Shown: positions 1 through 8,188, numbered from the stretch's first letter. The stretch is 38,179 bases of DNA from Thiohalobacter sp. (GCA_026984515.1 JALSRZ010000155.1:1-38179), one strand, 5' to 3'. Numbers and translations: made by a program. Notes: generated from the letters alone by a model not told the origin.

Positions 1-241
1 GCGCAACCAACTCGCTGACGGTATAACTGTGCCAGCCCTGTTGCGACAGCCAGCGCAGCTGCCTGGCAAATACCCCGGGAGCCACACGCAGGCCGTTGAA
101 GCGCGCGCCACGGCGCGGTGCGGCAATCATGTGATACATCAGGATGCGCGGACAGCGGTAACTGACGGCAGGGCGCCACCAGGCATAGCGCAGGGAAAAC
201 CAGGCCAGCACGGCGACTGCCGGCAACCACAACAGGGTCAT
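1..241 (-). CDS. Polysaccharide deacetylase family protein, N-terminal part (cut by window edge)
   Basis: Only the first 80 codons are in the window; the gene runs off the left edge. The translation begins with a hydrophobic segment (LLWLPAVAVLAWFSLRYAWW, about residues 3-22), probably a membrane anchor. It then has ILMYHMI, followed by FNGLRVAPGVFARQLRWL and GWHSYTVSEL. This is the usual opening of the NodB-type polysaccharide deacetylase family: metal-dependent removal of acetyl groups from cell-envelope sugars, with the first catalytic block preceded by a YHxI strand and an F..QL.WL helix. The catalytic HxxxH region would lie outside the window. The ATG overlaps the TGA of the preceding glycosyltransferase gene (ATGA), so the two are probably co-translated in an envelope polysaccharide operon. 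The family call rests on a short N-terminal piece, so the substrate is unknown. Confidence 0.72.
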   Translation of the reverse strand, partial: MTLLWLPAVAVLAWFSLRYAWWRPAVSYRCPRILMYHMIAAPRRGARFNGLRVAPGVFARQLRWLSQQGWHSYTVSELVA

Positions 242-1356
242 GCGTGCTGCAACCGGCGGTAGACAGCGAGCGTCCGGTCGACCATATCCTGCACGGTGGC
301 GAAAGCGGCGGGAGCCGTCTCTACCGGGCGCTCCAGCAGTGCCCGGCTGGTCTTTTCCAACGCATCGAGATCACCGCGCGGCACTCGTCCCTGCGGAAAC
401 ACCCTGGCCAGCACGTCGCCGACACCACCGTCATCGTAACCAACCACCGGCACGCCCAGGCTGAGCGCCTCGTGCGCGGTGCGCCCGAAGGACTCGGGCC
501 TGGTCGACAGCGAACAGACGATATTGGAGACGGCCAGAATGTCGCGCAGGTCCATGCGATGGCCGGTAAAACTCAGCGCACCCTCCAGCCCCAGTTCCTG
601 CACCCTGTGCTGCACTTCGCGCCGGTACGCCGCGTGCGCCGGGTCATCACCGCCAACGATCAGGCCATACACCGGGAGATCCGCCTGCACCAGCCTGGCC
701 AGCAGCTGCAGGAAATCCAGGTGGCCCTTGAGCCGCGTAATCCGCCCCGGCAAGGTCAACACCTGGCGTTCCAGCAGGAAAGGAAAATCCTGGTACCAGC
801 GTGCCATCCAGGAATCCGCCGGGCGGTAGGCAAAGGGGTAGACTTTGGGGTCGATGCCACGCTCGATGACGTGGATACGGCTGCTTTCAGTTTTGGGGTA
901 GTGCTCCTGCACATAGCGCCGCGCTGCATCCGAGACCGCGATCACGGCTTCACCGCGGGTCATGACGCGGCTGTAACGGCTGACGGAATACAGGCCGTGC
1001 ACCGTGGTAACGAAGTGCGGCCGGATCGGCTCCGGCATGCCGCGCCAGGCCAGCCAGGCGATCCAGGCCGGCAGCCGGGAACGCGCATGCAGGATGTCGA
1101 TACCCCGGTCCAGCACCAGCGCACGCAGGCGCCTGACCAGGCGCAGTGTCCAGAGCGACTTCCGGCCGATGGGCCACTCGATGTGTTCACTGCCCTGTCC
1201 TGTCAGGCGACTGACCAGCTGACCGCCGGAAGACATCACCAGCGAACGGTGACCCGCTTTCACCAGGCCGGCGCCCAGCTCCAGGGTACCGCGCTCGACA
1301 CCACCCGATTCCAGCGCGGGCAGCAGTTGCAGGACGGTTAGTGGTTTGTCAGCCAA
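238..1356 (-). CDS. Glycosyltransferase family 4 (GT-B), LPS-core-type
   Basis: This 372-residue protein transfers a sugar from a nucleotide donor to a growing envelope glycan at the inner face of the cytoplasmic membrane. It shows the two-domain GT-B layout. The N-terminal half has an acceptor-side loop near residues 16-21 (ESGGVE) and the motif TTVHG at 117-121. The C-terminal half opens with LPGRITRLKG at about 202-211 and carries the GT4 EX7E motif at E288/E296 (within RPESFGRTAHEAL), followed by GVPVVGYDDGG. The only start that fits the N-terminus is TTG at 1356, inside the 3' end of the ELM1-family gene (19-base overlap). There is only a weak AGAG upstream of it. Gene order after glnE and ilvE resembles the pseudomonad waa locus, so an LPS-core role is likely, but acceptor and donor cannot be read from the sequence. 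Confidence 0.87.
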   Translation of the reverse strand: MADKPLTVLQLLPALESGGVERGTLELGAGLVKAGHRSLVMSSGGQLVSRLTGQGSEHIEWPIGRKSLWTLRLVRRLRALVLDRGIDILHARSRLPAWIAWLAWRGMPEPIRPHFVTTVHGLYSVSRYSRVMTRGEAVIAVSDAARRYVQEHYPKTESSRIHVIERGIDPKVYPFAYRPADSWMARWYQDFPFLLERQVLTLPGRITRLKGHLDFLQLLARLVQADLPVYGLIVGGDDPAHAAYRREVQHRVQELGLEGALSFTGHRMDLRDILAVSNIVCSLSTRPESFGRTAHEALSLGVPVVGYDDGGVGDVLARVFPQGRVPRGDLDALEKTSRALLERPVETAPAAFATVQDMVDRTLAVYRRLQHA

Positions 1357-2234
1357 TGTACTCTAATCCAGTCGGCGCAACGCTGCGCTTCGTTCAGGGG
1401 CTGAGGCGGCCCGGCCACCAGTTGCCGGCTTCCCGGTGCAGCCACCCATTGATCCTGCACCAGTGCATCGACGCCCGCTGTGACGCGGTTCGCGCGCCTG
1501 CGTGGCACCTGCAGGAGCCCGACGCGGGCGCCGGCCGTCAACGCTTCATACACCATCGACACACTGTCTTCACTCACCCAGGCTTCGCCGGCCGCGGCCA
1601 GGCTGTCCGCCAGCCAGTTGCGCGGCGCAGATTCCCAGGGTGTGATTTCCATTCCGTAGCGCTCATCCAGCACCTGCAGCAGCCTTGCCGGTGTCCGCGG
1701 TGAGGTACCCAGCATCCAGCGTTTGAGCGGGCGCTGCTGCACCAGTCGCCCGAGCTGGGACAGGATAGCATCGTCATCCCAGTGGTAGTGACGCGAAGGC
1801 CCGCCCAGCAATACCAGCCCGGTGTCCGCATCATGCGCACCACCGGCCGTGATGGAGTTGAGCACCCCGCGCGTGCTCAGCACGTTGGGCGCTGCAAACC
1901 GGCCATCGTGTTGCGGCACCAGGCACAGGTCAAAACAGGCGAGCGGCAGCGTCGGTTTCATCAGTACCACCGCACGCCCGCCCCGGCACCTGCGCGCCGC
2001 CAGCAGGTGCCAGTGCGTGGCATGCCCGGCGCCCAGCAGCAGGTCGGGCGCGGGCAGTTCCCGGCCGGGTTCATAGCGTGCGGTCAGCCACCAGCGCAAC
2101 CCGCTGCCGGCTTTCTCCACCGGGATATCGAAAACATCGAGCGCAAGCCGTTCCTGCAATGCGGCAGCCAGTCCCCGGCTTTGTGCGTCATGACCGGCTT
2201 TGCCATCGACAAAGCGCCACAGGGTTACTGGCAA
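1338..2234 (-). CDS. ELM1/GtrOC1-family protein (mitochondrial fission ELM1-like)
   Basis: The protein matches the bacterial branch of the ELM1 family (Pfam Mito_fiss_Elm1), which has a GT-B-like fold and sits in lipopolysaccharide loci. Its biochemical role in bacteria is not firmly established; a glycosyltransferase activity is often assumed. Visible hallmarks are WRFVDGKAGHDAQSRGL at the N-terminus, LLLGAGHATH, VLLGGPSRHYHWDD and, near the C-terminus, VSEDSVSMVYEALTAG. I place the start at a TTG (2232-2234) because GGAGGA lies exactly 7 bases upstream and the protein then opens at the family signature (298 residues). An upstream in-frame ATG at 2306 would add 24 low-complexity residues, and that ATG lies inside a dispersed repeat arm. 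The gene overlaps the next glycosyltransferase by 19 bases. Confidence 0.82.
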   Translation of the reverse strand: MPVTLWRFVDGKAGHDAQSRGLAAALQERLALDVFDIPVEKAGSGLRWWLTARYEPGRELPAPDLLLGAGHATHWHLLAARRCRGGRAVVLMKPTLPLACFDLCLVPQHDGRFAAPNVLSTRGVLNSITAGGAHDADTGLVLLGGPSRHYHWDDDAILSQLGRLVQQRPLKRWMLGTSPRTPARLLQVLDERYGMEITPWESAPRNWLADSLAAAGEAWVSEDSVSMVYEALTAGARVGLLQVPRRRANRVTAGVDALVQDQWVAAPGSRQLVAGPPQPLNEAQRCADWIRVHWLTNH

Positions 2235-2241
2235 GGCGATG

Positions 2242-2247
2242 TCCTCC
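2242..2247 (-). promoter_or_regulatory. Ribosome binding site deciding a TTG start (ELM1-family gene)
   Basis: On the minus strand this reads GGAGGA, 7 bases before TTG at 2232-2234. It is the best Shine-Dalgarno match in the area. It places translation at the conserved N-terminus rather than at the ATG at 2306. Confidence 0.6.
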
Positions 2248-2300
2248 GTGGGAAAACAGGGGGCACCTGAACCTCCCGTGTCAGGAAACCCTGATCCAGT

Positions 2301-2382
2301 CGTCATTGCGGCTCAGAGGCTTCCGGAAGATTGTGGTGCCACTTCGTAATGACGGGAACGTTGAATGAACCAGGGCTTCCCC
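2301..2382. repeat. Dispersed intergenic repeat, family B (copy 1)
   Basis: This lies in the gap between the zinc-finger and ELM1-family genes. CGTCATTGCG at 2301-2310 pairs with CGTAATGACG at 2345-2354 (9 of 10 bases complementary). It is followed by GAATGAACCAGGGCTTCCCC at 2363-2382, which on the minus strand resembles the GGAAGC..CTG.TTCATTC block found at 3670, 21270, 30788 and 31811. No reading frame with recognisable content crosses it. Confidence 0.5.
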
Positions 2383-2419
2383 AGAATTACGCGGCCGTGA
2401 AACAGCCGGGTTACGCCCG

Positions 2420-2638
2420 TCAGTCCGTGAGCACGTACTCGGCTCCACAATACGGGCATTTTGCCCTGCCCGTATCCTCGATGGGCAGGTACACGCGCGG
2501 GTGCGAGTTCCACAGGGTCATGCTGTCCATCGGACAGTGCAGCGGCAAATCCGCGCGGGTGACCTCGTAACGGTTTTCTGCGTTGGCTTCAATGTATTGC
2601 TTGCCGCCGGCATCCGCCGCGGTATTGGGACTGGGCAC
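2420..2638 (-). CDS. Small zinc-finger protein (zf-CHCC family)
   Basis: This is a 72-residue protein whose C-terminal half is the CHCC zinc-finger domain also found in the NDUFS6 subunit of mitochondrial complex I. The metal ligands are visible as LHCP, then SHPRVYLPI, then KCPYCGAEY, which gives Cys-His-Cys-Cys. The bacterial free-standing proteins bind zinc; no specific reaction is known. The start is taken as GTG at 2636-2638, five bases after the ilvE stop, because GAGGT lies 7 bases upstream. A GTG at 2674 inside ilvE would give 84 residues. The tight linkage to ilvE suggests co-transcription. Confidence 0.82.
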   Translation of the reverse strand: MPSPNTAADAGGKQYIEANAENRYEVTRADLPLHCPMDSMTLWNSHPRVYLPIEDTGRAKCPYCGAEYVLTD

Positions 2639-2643
2639 AGTGA

Positions 2644-3576
2644 TTACCTCGTTGATCCTGTCGGTGTCAGCCACCCGGCGTGCTCGGCACGCCGGCCGTG
2701 GACCTGGTCAAAATACAGACTCTGCAGCTTTTCCGTGATCGGGCCGCGTGCACCGGCGCCGATGGTGCGGTTATCCACTTCCCGGATCGGCGTCACCTCG
2801 GCCGCGGTACCGGTAAAGAACGCTTCATCAGCGACATACACTTCATCGCGGGTAATGCGTTTTTCGCGGATCTCCAGCCCCTGTTCCCGGGCCAGGGTCA
2901 TGACGGTGTCGCGGGTGATCCCTTCCAGTGCAGAGGTCAGGTCCGGCGTGTACAGCACGCCGTTGCGCACGATAAAGATATTCTCGCCACTGCCTTCGGC
3001 GACATAACCCTCGTTATCCAGCAGCATCGCCTCGTCGTAACCGTCGGTCATGGCTTCGTTCAGCGCCAGCATGGAATTCATGTAGTTGCCGTTGGCCTTG
3101 GCCTTGCACATGGTAATATTGACGTGGTGCCGGGTGTAGGAAGAGGTGCGGATACGAATACCCTTCTCCAGGTTTTCCTTGCCCAGGTAGGCACCCCATT
3201 CCCAGGCCGCGACGATCACGTGCACTTTCAGGTTGTCCGCGCGCAGGCCCATGCCTTCCGAACCGTAGAAACACATGGGCCGCAGGTAGGCCGAATCCAG
3301 TCCGTTCTCGCGCACCACGTCGAGCTGTGCCTGGTTGAGTGTATCCCGGTCGAACGGCATCGGCATCTGCAGGATGTGCGCGGAACGGAACAGGCGGTCG
3401 GTGTGTTCCCGGAGGCGGAAGATCGCCGTACCCTGCTCGGCGTGATAGGCCCGCACACCCTCGAAGACCCCCATGCCGTAGTGCAGGGTGTGGGTCAGCA
3501 CGTGGGTGGTGGCATCCCGCCAGGGACGCATTGCCCCGTCGTACCAGATGACACCGTCACGATCGGCCATCGACAT
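2644..3576 (-). CDS. ilvE: Branched-chain amino acid aminotransferase
   Basis: The enzyme catalyses the last step of valine, leucine and isoleucine synthesis, moving an amino group between glutamate and the branched-chain 2-oxo acids in the cytosol with pyridoxal phosphate. It is a 310-residue fold-type IV aminotransferase of normal length. The PLP lysine is K160 in CKAKANGNYMNS, aligning with the AAKAGGNY lysine of the E. coli enzyme. Other family signatures are GVFEGVRAY (36-44), YLRPMCFYG, EGSGENIF, LEGITRDTVM and FFTGTAAEVTPI. The ATG at 3574-3576 has GGAG about 9 bases upstream. It lies just downstream of glnE on the same strand, with a possible promoter in the gap, and is followed by the zinc-finger gene. 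The glnE-ilvE pair is common in gammaproteobacteria. Confidence 0.97.
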   Translation of the reverse strand: MSMADRDGVIWYDGAMRPWRDATTHVLTHTLHYGMGVFEGVRAYHAEQGTAIFRLREHTDRLFRSAHILQMPMPFDRDTLNQAQLDVVRENGLDSAYLRPMCFYGSEGMGLRADNLKVHVIVAAWEWGAYLGKENLEKGIRIRTSSYTRHHVNITMCKAKANGNYMNSMLALNEAMTDGYDEAMLLDNEGYVAEGSGENIFIVRNGVLYTPDLTSALEGITRDTVMTLAREQGLEIREKRITRDEVYVADEAFFTGTAAEVTPIREVDNRTIGAGARGPITEKLQSLYFDQVHGRRAEHAGWLTPTGSTR

Positions 3577-3652
3577 GCAATTTCTCCTTCATTCGTACTT
3601 TCTGTTCAGCGTCGTTATCGGCTTACGTTCACCAGTTCGGTTGCGCGACTGT

Positions 3653-3681
3653 AGTATACCGGCACCGGGATGACGAATGAA
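3653..3681 (-). promoter_or_regulatory. Possible sigma-70 promoter of ilvE
   Basis: On the minus strand a good -10 box, TATACT (3653-3658), is preceded at 17 bases by TTCATT (3676-3681), a poor -35 match. It lies about 75 bases before the ilvE ATG. The -35 falls inside a family B repeat copy. Only the -10 is convincing. Confidence 0.3.
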
Positions 3682-3696
3682 TCAGCGCTTCGCTAA
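3670..3696. repeat. Dispersed intergenic repeat, family B (copy 2)
   Basis: On the minus strand the copy starts with TAGCGAAGCGCTGATTCATT and continues to CGTCATCCCGG. The first three bases are the glnE stop codon. The block matches copies at 2363, 21270, 30788 and 31811 with a few substitutions. Confidence 0.5.
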
Positions 3697-6599
3697 CTCT
3701 CCATCAAGCGCTTCCAGATATCCGCGACCTTTTTGCGCTGCATGGGCAGCACATCCTCCGCCACCACGACCGACGCATCCGCCAGGGTCAGCCGGTGGCT
3801 GACAGCGCGGTATTGCCGGTAGGCCTCGATCAGCGTCTGGGCATAGGCGGATTTCAGCAAGCCCGCGGTCGCCAGCGCTTTCAGCAGGTGGATGGTATCC
3901 GTATGTTGCAGCAATTCCGGGTGGTCGTTACACCAGCGCAGAACGAGATATTGGACCATAAATTCGATATCAACGATACCTCCCCGGCCCTGTTTGAGGT
4001 GGAATCCGCCGCCACGCACCTTGCCCAGCTCGGCGCGCATGCGTTCGCGCATGTCGCGCACTTCCGCGCGCAGGTTTTCCAGCCGGGCATCGGCACTGAG
4101 TACCTGCTCCCGTATCCTGTTGAACGCCTTGCCCAGTGCCCGGTCACCGGCCACCGGCCGCGCACGCACCAGCGCCTGATGCTCCCACACCCAGGCGTCC
4201 TCTCGCTGGTAGCCCGCGAACGCATCGAGACTGCTGACCAGCATCCCTGAATTGCCGGAGGGGCGCAGCCGCATGTCCACCTCGTACAGGGTACCGGCCG
4301 CAGTGAAGGTCTCCAGCATGTGGATGATGCGTTGCCCGAGGCGCGTCAGGAACACGGTGTTGTCCACGGCCTTGCGGCCCGCGGTCTTCTGCGTGCTGCC
4401 CGCGCTGTCGTGCAGAAACACCAGGTCCAGGTCCGAACCATAGCCCAGCTCCATGCCGCCCAGCTTGCCGTAGGCGATGATGGTAAATGCAACCGGCCGC
4501 CGCTTGCCGCCGTGCCGACAGTGCGGCGCGCCGTAACGCCGCACCATCTCCGCCCAGGCAATGGACAGGACTTTTTGCAACACGACTTCGGCGATCATGG
4601 TCAGTTCATCGCTCACCAGGGTAACGGGTGCCGCACCGGCAATATCGGCCGCTGCAACACGTAATACCATGCTGCGCCGGAACTGGCGCAGACGATCCAT
4701 CTGCTGCTCCAGGTCGCCGGCTTCCACTGTACCCAGGTATTGCTGCTCCAGTTCGGTCTCGAGTTCGCTGCGCACCAGCGGGGCATACAGGGTACGGGGG
4801 TCGAGTAACTGGTCCAGCAGCATCGGGAAGCGCGCGATCTGCTCGGCGATCCAGGCGCTGGCCGCGCACAGTTTGACCAGTTGTGACAGTACCAGGGGGT
4901 TTTCCTGCAGCAGGGCGATGTAGGTGGTGCGACCGGCAATATGCTCCAGCACCCCGACCAGCCGGCCCATGACACAGGCCGCCTCGGACTGACGCCCGAC
5001 CGCGGCCAGCACCATGGGCAACAGCGCATCAAAGCGGATCCGCCCCTGCGGACCCAGGTGGCGTGATGCCGCGCCCGAGCGCAGCTGCTCCACCCAACGC
5101 AGTGCCTCTGTCGCATCCTCAAAACCGGTCGCCTCCAGTACCTTGCGCGCCTCTTCATCGGACAGGCGACCCAGCCACAACTCGGTCAGGGCGTCGGGCG
5201 CCTCGGCCTGCTGCGCCTGTGGCGATGCAAATACCTGCTGAAAGTGCGTTTCCACCTGGCGGCGGTGTTTATTCAGTACGGCGCGGAAAGCTTTCCAGTC
5301 TGTGCACCGCATGGCTTCGGCCAGGCAGGCGCGTTCCGGTTCGGACGCTGGCAGGTTATGTACCTGCTGGTCGTGCATGGCCTGCAGGCGGTTTTCCGCA
5401 CGCCGCAGAAAGCGGTAGGCATCGATCAGCTCGGTAACACAGTGTGCCGGCAGCAGCTGCAGGTCGGCCAGGCTGTTCAGCACATCGATCACGCCGCGCT
5501 GGCGCAGGCGCGCCTCGCGCCCGCCGCGCACCAGCTGAAACGCCTGGGCGATGAACTCGATTTCGCGGATGCCACCCGGGCCCAGCTTGAGATGATCCTC
5601 CTGGCCCTTGCGCTCGATCTCGTTGTGGATCTGCCGTTTGAGGTCACGCAGGGCATCGAAGGTGTGAAAATCCAGGTAGCGGCGGTACACGAAAGGACGC
5701 AACAGCTCCATCAGGGCGGTTTTTGACGACTCGTCGCCCGTCACCGGCCGCGCCTTGATCATGGCGTAGCGTTCCCATTCACGTCCCTGCGACTGGTAGT
5801 AGTCTTCCAGCGCTTCAAAACTGCACACCAGTGCACCGGCATCTCCGTACGGCCGTAGTCGCATGTCCACCCGGAACACGAAACCGTCCTGGTCGCGGTT
5901 GGACAACGCCTGGATCAGCGCCTGTCCCAGGCGGGTGAAATACTGTTCCGGGCTCAGCGCACCACGCCTGCGGGCGGCGACTGCATCCGGATAGGCAAAT
6001 ATCAGGTCGATATCCGAGGAAAAATTCAGCTCAAAGGCACCCAGCTTGCCCATGGCAATCACCATCAGCGGGACCGGGCGCCGGTCCGGACCGACCGGCG
6101 CAGGTGTCTCTCTGGCCTGCCAGGCCGTCAGCTGCTCCAGGGCGCCCTGGATACAGGCGTCCGCCAGGTCGGACAGGTCACGCAGGGTCTCTTCCAGGCT
6201 GGCCCAGCCTGCCAGATCCCGCCAGGCGATACGCAGCATCTCCCGCTGGCGCAGTGTGCGCAGTGTGCGGTGCAATTCCGTTTCCGTGCGGCAGCGGGCA
6301 AGCTGGTCCCGCACCCGTTGCGCCAGTATCCCCGGCCAGGAATCCGCCAGCAGGTCACCGCTATCCAGCAGGTCCCGTAGCAGCCCGGGCGCCCGCTGGC
6401 AGAGACCGGCGACAAACGCACTGATGGCGAAGACACGACGGCCGATGGCCTGGAAACAGGGGTCCTGCGGCACCCGCTGCGATGCAGCGACCGCGGCCTG
6501 CCGGTAATCCTCCCAGCGGTTTGCCGCCGGTTCCCGCAGTGCTGCGGGAAGCTGGATACAAGCCCCTGTACCAGTGGATTTTTTTCTTTTCCCTGCCAC
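3693..6599 (-). CDS. glnE: Bifunctional glutamine synthetase adenylyltransferase/deadenylase
   Basis: GlnE attaches AMP to glutamine synthetase when nitrogen is plentiful and removes it when nitrogen is scarce, under control of PII. The 968 residues hold two nucleotidyltransferase domains in the known order. The N-terminal deadenylylation domain has GKLGAFELNFSSDIDLIF at about residues 184-201. The C-terminal adenylylation domain has GKLGGMELGYGSDLDLVF at about 708-725. Each is followed by an RLRP block, and the PII-responsive domain lies between them. Length is close to the E. coli enzyme (946). The frame opens with GTG at 6597-6599 and has no in-frame ATG nearby; the Shine-Dalgarno is weak, so the exact start is less certain than the gene. 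It ends in TAG, which is the first triplet of a dispersed repeat. ilvE follows on the same strand. Confidence 0.96.
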   Translation of the reverse strand: MAGKRKKSTGTGACIQLPAALREPAANRWEDYRQAAVAASQRVPQDPCFQAIGRRVFAISAFVAGLCQRAPGLLRDLLDSGDLLADSWPGILAQRVRDQLARCRTETELHRTLRTLRQREMLRIAWRDLAGWASLEETLRDLSDLADACIQGALEQLTAWQARETPAPVGPDRRPVPLMVIAMGKLGAFELNFSSDIDLIFAYPDAVAARRRGALSPEQYFTRLGQALIQALSNRDQDGFVFRVDMRLRPYGDAGALVCSFEALEDYYQSQGREWERYAMIKARPVTGDESSKTALMELLRPFVYRRYLDFHTFDALRDLKRQIHNEIERKGQEDHLKLGPGGIREIEFIAQAFQLVRGGREARLRQRGVIDVLNSLADLQLLPAHCVTELIDAYRFLRRAENRLQAMHDQQVHNLPASEPERACLAEAMRCTDWKAFRAVLNKHRRQVETHFQQVFASPQAQQAEAPDALTELWLGRLSDEEARKVLEATGFEDATEALRWVEQLRSGAASRHLGPQGRIRFDALLPMVLAAVGRQSEAACVMGRLVGVLEHIAGRTTYIALLQENPLVLSQLVKLCAASAWIAEQIARFPMLLDQLLDPRTLYAPLVRSELETELEQQYLGTVEAGDLEQQMDRLRQFRRSMVLRVAAADIAGAAPVTLVSDELTMIAEVVLQKVLSIAWAEMVRRYGAPHCRHGGKRRPVAFTIIAYGKLGGMELGYGSDLDLVFLHDSAGSTQKTAGRKAVDNTVFLTRLGQRIIHMLETFTAAGTLYEVDMRLRPSGNSGMLVSSLDAFAGYQREDAWVWEHQALVRARPVAGDRALGKAFNRIREQVLSADARLENLRAEVRDMRERMRAELGKVRGGGFHLKQGRGGIVDIEFMVQYLVLRWCNDHPELLQHTDTIHLLKALATAGLLKSAYAQTLIEAYRQYRAVSHRLTLADASVVVAEDVLPMQRKKVADIWKRLMES

Positions 6600-6727
6600 C
6601 CGGCAAGGTTAACCTGAAACACTGTGGTGCGCAGCTGTAATTGCACTTGCAGCAAGGCCGGTCGATGCCCACCCTCAAATGCGGATGTAATACCTTGAAA
6701 CCCGTGCAAAAGCACAAAAATCCACCG

Positions 6728-6753
6728 GCAGGAGCGGGCTTGCCCGCTCCTGC
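6728..6753. repeat. REP-like palindrome, single copy
   Basis: GCAGGAGCGGGC (6728-6739), TT, GCCCGCTCCTGC (6742-6753) is a perfect 12-base inverted repeat. It sits in the 220-base divergent gap between glnE and the sigma-factor gene. It resembles pseudomonad REP palindromes and recurs at 10911 and as an inverted pair at 20117-20183. No T-run follows, so it is not a typical terminator. Confidence 0.75.
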
Positions 6754-6770
6754 GGTATGATTCAGGGGGG

Positions 6771-6795
6771 GGAATAAACCGGCTTTTGTATCGTC
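6771..6795 (+). promoter_or_regulatory. Candidate ECF-type promoter of the sigma-factor gene
   Basis: GGAATAAA starts at 6771 and CGTC at 6792, giving GGAAT-N16-CGTC, the spacing and core of many ECF sigma promoters. It lies 25 bases before the ATG at 6820. ECF factors commonly activate their own gene, so this is a likely autoregulatory promoter. It rests on motif shape only. Confidence 0.42.
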
Positions 6796-6819
6796 TTTAC
6801 GGGAAGAGCGAATATTGGC

Positions 6820-7371
6820 ATGAATGTGATCACGACGCTGTGCAAACACCAGCAGTTCAGGCGTACCCTGGCGGACTACCGGGGCAACCTGTATCGCATT
6901 GCCTATTCCTGGTGCCACAACCCGGCGCTGGCCGACGACCTGGTCCAGGAAACGCTGACCAAGGCATTGAAAAACAGCAGCCAGCTGCGCGACCCGAAAA
7001 CGGTGAAGGCCTGGCTGTACCGCATCCTGAGCAACTGCTGGCGCGACCACTTCCGGCGCAGCAAGGACACGGTCGATGTCGATGATGTGGTCCTGATCGA
7101 AACCAATACGCCGGACCGCCATCATGACCGGCAGCAAATCGTCAACCGGGTCAGGAACGCAATTGCCTGCCTGCCCATGGGACAGCGCCAGGTCATCACC
7201 CTGGTAGACCTGGAAGGCTGCACCTATATCGAGGTGGCGCAGATTATCGACGTGCCGATTGGCACCGTGATGAGCCGCCTGTCGCGGGCAAGAAAGGCGC
7301 TCAAGGAACGGCTGCTGGAATCCGAAGTGGAGAGTTGCAGCAACGTTCACCGCCTGAGGAAGGTACCATGA
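6820..7371 (+). CDS. ECF-family RNA polymerase sigma factor
   Basis: This 183-residue protein directs RNA polymerase to a small stress regulon. It has only the two ECF sigma domains. Region 2 carries YRIAYSWCHNPALADDLVQE (about 25-44), and the segment TVKAWLYRILSNCWRDHFRR follows. Region 4 runs over about 118-165, with LPMGQRQVITLVDLEGCTY and a helix-turn-helix through IDVPIGTVMSRLSRARKAL. The ATG at 6820 follows GGGAAGAGC about 10 bases upstream. Its stop overlaps the start of the next gene as ATGA, the usual sigma/anti-sigma pairing with coupled translation. A GGAAT-N16-CGTC element just upstream suggests autoregulation. The inducing signal is not visible; the partner's DsrE-like domain hints at a sulfur or redox cue, which is inference. 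Confidence 0.93.
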   Translation: MNVITTLCKHQQFRRTLADYRGNLYRIAYSWCHNPALADDLVQETLTKALKNSSQLRDPKTVKAWLYRILSNCWRDHFRRSKDTVDVDDVVLIETNTPDRHHDRQQIVNRVRNAIACLPMGQRQVITLVDLEGCTYIEVAQIIDVPIGTVMSRLSRARKALKERLLESEVESCSNVHRLRKVP

Positions 7372-8138
7372 GCAAGCACGAACGTATCTCAGAAGAACGC
7401 CTCAACGCCTTTATTGATGGTGAACTGGATACGCATGAAAAAAACGAGGTGTTCGAGGCGCTGGGAGACGATGCCACGCTGAGCCACCAGATCTGCGAAC
7501 TCCGCCAGCTCAGCGAGCTGGTTCGACACGCCTATGATCATCCCCCGGAAAGTGAAAAATACGTCCGGCCGGAACCCCGCCGCATGAGCCTGTGGAGTCG
7601 GGCTGCCGCAGCCACCGTACTGCTCGCCCTCGGCGCACTGCTGGGCTGGGAGGGTCATCAGCCACCCGCAGTTCCCCGGGCCGACGCGGAAATGCACGCC
7701 ATGTACTGGGACAAGGACCGCTCATTCCAGAACACTGACCTCAGCAAGGTTACCAGCCAGCAGGGCACCAAACGGATTATTCTGCACCTGAACACCTCCA
7801 GTGTTGCGCGGTTTGACAAGGCCCTGGATACCGCAGAGCGTATTCTCGAAACCTATGCCAACAGCGAACAGGGCGCGGAAGTGGAAGTGGTCGCCAATGC
7901 CAGCGCTATCAAGTTGCTGCGCACCGGGTACTCGCCGTACGCCCAACGCGTACACGACCTGCAGGAACGCTACCTGAACCTGACCTTCCTGGCCTGCAAG
8001 GACGCCATGGACCACGTGCGAGAACTGGAAGATCTGAAAACCGATGTCACCCTTCTGCCGGACGTGGATGTAACGCCGTCTGCGCTTGAACATATTCTCA
8101 ACCGGCTGAGCGAAGGCTGGGTGTACCTGAACGTTTAA
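7368..8138 (+). CDS. Putative membrane anti-sigma factor with C-terminal DsrE-like domain
   Basis: The 256-residue protein has three parts. Residues 1-60 look like a short anti-sigma domain (ERLNAFIDGELDTHE, then LSHQICELRQLSEL); the zinc-binding HxxxCxxC pattern is absent, with only one His and one Cys there. Residues 77-96 form one transmembrane helix. Residues 134-256 (KRIILHLNTS, EVEVVANASAIKLLRTG, TFLACKDAM, then VTPSALEHILNRLSEGWVYL) resemble the DsrE/DsrF-like fold, with a single conserved-type Cys at 210. The ATG is chosen because GAGGAAGG lies just upstream and it overlaps the sigma stop as ATGA; an upstream start at 7335 would lie within the sigma gene. Expected role is to hold the sigma factor at the membrane and release it when the outer domain senses a signal. 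The anti-sigma role comes mainly from context. Confidence 0.78.
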   Translation: MSKHERISEERLNAFIDGELDTHEKNEVFEALGDDATLSHQICELRQLSELVRHAYDHPPESEKYVRPEPRRMSLWSRAAAATVLLALGALLGWEGHQPPAVPRADAEMHAMYWDKDRSFQNTDLSKVTSQQGTKRIILHLNTSSVARFDKALDTAERILETYANSEQGAEVEVVANASAIKLLRTGYSPYAQRVHDLQERYLNLTFLACKDAMDHVRELEDLKTDVTLLPDVDVTPSALEHILNRLSEGWVYLNV

Positions 8139-8188
8139 TTCCGGAACCCCTGGATGACTCGCGGCGTTCACCGCGCAAGCGCTTTTGT

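Noticed and set aside
244-1341. Open frame of 365 codons opposite the first GT4 gene
   Set aside because: It is a shadow of a GC-rich gene on the minus strand, where the GT4 motifs are clear.
6361-7350. Open frame of 329 codons on the minus strand across the sigma-factor gene
   Set aside because: It covers the sigma gene antisense and the REP palindrome, and reads into glnE out of frame. It has no family motif.
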